Assembly (NCBI GenBank): GCA_011048585.1
Contig: DSDS01000191.1
Span: forward strand, 1 to 8,204
Source: Desulfurivibrio alkaliphilus
GTDB taxonomy: Bacteria; Desulfobacterota; Desulfobulbia; Desulfobulbales; Desulfurivibrionaceae
Length of the DNA: 8,204 nt
Reading direction: 5' to 3'
Within the stretch, counting starts at the first letter, position 1. Every line of letters begins with the position of its first letter. Below are positions 6,676 to 8,204 of this stretch, in pieces. The translations under genes and the position numbers were made by a program. The notes beneath the pieces are model-generated. The model had not been told where the DNA came from. It ran no database searches and was given only the letters and a program-made list of their open reading frames with translations.

Positions 6676-7047
6676 ATGTCCGAGTCAAATTTTTTTGCTT
6701 GCCGCCAATGCGGCTACTGCTGCCAGGGGGAAACCACGGTTTCCCTCGACCAGGCCGATCAGGAGCGGTTGAGTGCCCACCTGGGCCTGCCTTTTGCCGA
6801 AGTTAAGGCGCGCTATCTGCGGGTCACCGGCAAAACCGTCCAGATGAAGACCGTGGACGGCCACTGCATCTTCTACGATAACGGCTGCACCGTCCATGAG
6901 GGCAAGCCCTGGCGCTGCCGGCAGTGGCCGCTCCATCCCAGCATGCTGGCCGACAGCAGCAACTTTGAGACGATTCGCAACTCCTGCCCCGGCTTCAAAA
7001 CCGGCCTGACCTACGAGGAGTTCCGCCTGGCGATGAGCAAGGATTGA
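6676..7047 (+). CDS. YkgJ family cysteine cluster protein
   Basis: Small cytoplasmic protein of the YkgJ/UPF0153 type (CxxCxxCC zinc- or iron-binding family); biochemical role unknown. The 123 residues contain eight cysteines in the family pattern: CRQCGYCC (9-16), C64, C71, C81 in RCRQWP, and C104 in SCPGF. These are all that is expected for a metal or Fe-S centre. Start ATG 6676 follows AAGGA (6664-6668) with seven bases between. It begins 10 bp after the agmatinase stop and ends 10 bp before rlmH, so it is most likely in one operon with both. The protein is complete and unremarkable in length. Confidence 0.88.
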   Translation: MSESNFFACRQCGYCCQGETTVSLDQADQERLSAHLGLPFAEVKARYLRVTGKTVQMKTVDGHCIFYDNGCTVHEGKPWRCRQWPLHPSMLADSSNFETIRNSCPGFKTGLTYEEFRLAMSKD

Positions 7048-7057
7048 AGATTGCCGG

Positions 7058-7546
7058 ATGCGTTTTGAACTGCTGTTTCTCGGCAAGACCCGGGAGGATT
7101 ACCTGGCGCGAGGGATCGATGATTTCGCCGGCCGCCTGGGCCGTTATGTCGAATTGAAGATCACCACCATCAAGGCCCCCAAACCTCCCCGGAGCGGCGG
7201 GGTGAAAAACGACGGTGAAGAGAGGCGGCTGATCTGCGAGGAGGGTCGCCTGCTGCTCTCCCATCTGCCGGAGGGCGCCCGCCTGGTGGCCCTGGACCCC
7301 GGCGGCAGGATGGCGACCTCGCCGGAGCTGGCCGAGTTACTGATCCGCTGGGAGGAGCAGGGGGTCAGTCGGGTCGCCTTTGCCCTGGGCGGCCCCCTGG
7401 GGTTGGCGCCGGAGGTGAAGGCCCGGGCCGATCTGGTTTTGTCCCTTTCGGCCCTTACCTTTACCCATGAAATGGCCCGGCTGCTGTTGCTGGAGCAGTT
7501 ATACCGGGCCTGGACCATTAAGATCGGCAGCGGTTATCACAAATGA
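7058..7546 (+). CDS. rlmH: 23S rRNA (pseudouridine1915-N3)-methyltransferase RlmH
   Basis: SPOUT-class methyltransferase that methylates pseudouridine 1915 (E. coli numbering) in helix 69 of 23S rRNA, using S-adenosylmethionine, on assembled ribosomes. The 162 residues compare with about 155 in E. coli. Visible family features are the N-terminal RFELLFLGKTR (2-12), LVALDPGG (75-82), the SAM-binding knot segment FALGGPLG (107-114) and the C-terminal LEQLYRAW...GSGYHK that forms the trefoil knot and active site. The usual knot glutamate of GGPEG is L here (GGPLG), a modest variation. ATG 7058 has GAAGA at 7046-7050. It shares an ATGA overlap with the next gene. Confidence 0.95.
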   Translation: MRFELLFLGKTREDYLARGIDDFAGRLGRYVELKITTIKAPKPPRSGGVKNDGEERRLICEEGRLLLSHLPEGARLVALDPGGRMATSPELAELLIRWEEQGVSRVAFALGGPLGLAPEVKARADLVLSLSALTFTHEMARLLLLEQLYRAWTIKIGSGYHK

Positions 7547-7968
7547 ACAAACGGATGGAAGCGGCGGCCAAACGATACGGACTGCCCCATACCATGCCGC
7601 CGCCGGTGATTTACGGGGCCATGGTTCTGGGTTTGCTGGCGGCGGTTTCTTTTCGGGTCCTGACCATCGTCGAGACCATAAACCCGGTCCTGGTCCGGCC
7701 GTTGTGGTATTTCGCGGTGGTGGGCTATATCTTCTTCTTTGCCTATCGCTACTACATCACCGAGCGGCGGCGGCGGGCCATTCTGGCCAACCGGCTGCTG
7801 GAAAAAATCAGGGGCCAGGGACAGCTCAGCGGCGATGACCGGGAGCTGGTCGCCTACGTTCTCTCCTCCCTGGTCAAGTCCAAGGAGAATATCAATTACC
7901 TCTTCATCGTGGCCGTCTCCCTGGTGGTGGTGGTGGTGGATCTGGTGCTGACCCTGTATCACCCCTGA
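7543..7968 (+). CDS. Unrecognised three-helix membrane protein
   Basis: I do not recognise this 141-residue protein. It has a basic N-terminus (about 1-20), then likely transmembrane helices at about 22-43, 53-72 and 116-138. The cluster TERRRR (73-78) after the second helix points to the cytoplasm, so the loop at 74-115, which is charged and probably helical, should be cytoplasmic and the short C-terminus outside. The valine-rich third helix is encoded by a GTG repeat around 7921-7938. Its ATG overlaps the rlmH stop (ATGA, 7543-7546), so translation is probably coupled. No catalytic motif, cysteine pair or signal cleavage site is seen. Reading frame and hydrophobic pattern make a real gene likely. 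Confidence 0.75.
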   Translation: MNKRMEAAAKRYGLPHTMPPPVIYGAMVLGLLAAVSFRVLTIVETINPVLVRPLWYFAVVGYIFFFAYRYYITERRRRAILANRLLEKIRGQGQLSGDDRELVAYVLSSLVKSKENINYLFIVAVSLVVVVVDLVLTLYHP

Positions 7969-7992
7969 GCGGGGCCGGATCTTAAAGAATGC

Positions 7993-8022
7993 TTGATAAT
8001 CGTCGTCAATCCAAGCTATAGT
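7993..8022 (+). promoter_or_regulatory. Predicted promoter for cheV
   Basis: TTGATA (7993-7998) and TATAGT (8017-8022) are 18 bases apart and each differs from the sigma-70 consensus at one position. Transcription would start near 8029, about 80 bases before the cheV start codon. An overlapping flagellar sigma-28-like arrangement also exists: TAAA at 7983-7986, 15 bases, then GTCGTCAA at 8002-8009, which matches 5 of 8 positions of GCCGATAA. The sigma-70 match is the better one. Confidence 0.5.
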
Positions 8023-8038
8023 GTCGGGGTGATCTTTT

Positions 8039-8055
8039 CCGGTTGCCGGTTTTTT
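8039..8055 (+). terminator. Short GC hairpin with T6 in the cheV leader
   Basis: CCGG (8039-8042) and CCGG (8046-8049) can pair around a three-base loop and are followed by six T. The stem is only four pairs, so this is a weak terminator candidate. It lies after the predicted cheV start of transcription, so it could act as a leaky attenuator, or it may mark the end of transcription arriving from the rlmH operon. Confidence 0.22.
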
Positions 8056-8107
8056 CGCGGCCGGCCAGGGCGCAAGCTCTCCAACAACGAGTGGCGGGAG
8101 GAGGATT

Positions 8108-8204
8108 ATGGGCCAGGTGGCGAGTTCCCGGACCGGTATCTTGCTGGAGTCCGGTACCAATGAACTGGAAGTGATCACCCTTTACCTGCAGTGGCTCGAC
8201 CCGG
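8108..8204 (+). CDS. cheV: Chemotaxis coupling protein CheV, 5' part only
   Basis: Only the first 32 codons are inside the window. CheV joins a CheW-like coupling domain to a response-regulator receiver domain and links chemoreceptors to the kinase CheA. The motif GILLESGTNELEV at residues 10-22 is the typical opening of CheV in Desulfobacterota and Firmicutes (B. subtilis has ILLDSGTNELEIV); the CheW domain would follow. The next residues, ITLYLQWLDP, differ from the common IVEF stretch, but the motif is otherwise clear. ATG 8108 follows GGGAGGAGG (8096-8104), a strong ribosome site. Whether the receiver domain is present cannot be seen, and a CheW-only protein is the alternative. Confidence 0.8.
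   Translation, partial: MGQVASSRTGILLESGTNELEVITLYLQWLDP

Noticed and set aside
7921..7938. GTG/TGG trinucleotide run as a microsatellite
   Set aside because: It encodes a poly-valine transmembrane helix; length changes would stay in frame and there is no sign of variability.

Overview
The window reads as a chromosomal segment of a GC-rich, Gram-negative bacterium, most likely a Desulfobacterota (former deltaproteobacterial) lineage close to Desulfobulbales. That placement is inferred from three things: lipid A genes that use LpxI rather than LpxH, a CheV of the type starting with ILLESGTNELE, and the general look of the proteins. Coding density is high, no gene-free stretch exceeds about 220 bp, and I see no mobile element, CRISPR array, tRNA or rRNA.

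Region 1 (137-4246, + strand) is an envelope operon: lpxD, fabZ, lpxA, lpxI and a sugar-phosphate nucleotidyltransferase. LpxA puts the first hydroxyacyl chain on UDP-GlcNAc, LpxD adds the second at the glucosamine nitrogen, LpxI splits UDP-diacylglucosamine to lipid X, and FabZ feeds acyl-ACP synthesis. lpxD/fabZ and lpxA/lpxI each overlap by exactly 8 bases. lpxB, which commonly follows lpxI, is not in the window; the nucleotidyltransferase sits there instead.

Region 2 (4247-5198) is a convergent then divergent junction. It holds a possible remnant of a Tat-exported protein (- strand), a palindromic terminator-like element, and a DUF502 two-helix membrane protein (- strand) with a near-consensus sigma-70 promoter.

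Region 3 (5199-5699, + strand) is a single TlpA-like thioredoxin lipoprotein, followed by a small inverted repeat.

Region 4 (5769-7968, + strand) is a tight set: agmatinase (speB), a YkgJ-type cysteine-cluster protein, rlmH (23S rRNA pseudouridine methyltransferase) and an unrecognised three-helix membrane protein overlapping rlmH by 4 bp.

Region 5 (7969-8204) is a promoter region followed by the first 32 codons of a CheV chemotaxis coupling protein, cut by the window edge.

Most of the window is ordinary housekeeping DNA. I found no convincing undescribed system. The points most worth a second look are the Tat-signal remnant, the LpxA substitution at a usually histidine position, the C9 tract in the agmatinase gene, the small membrane protein coupled to rlmH, and the layered signals upstream of cheV.
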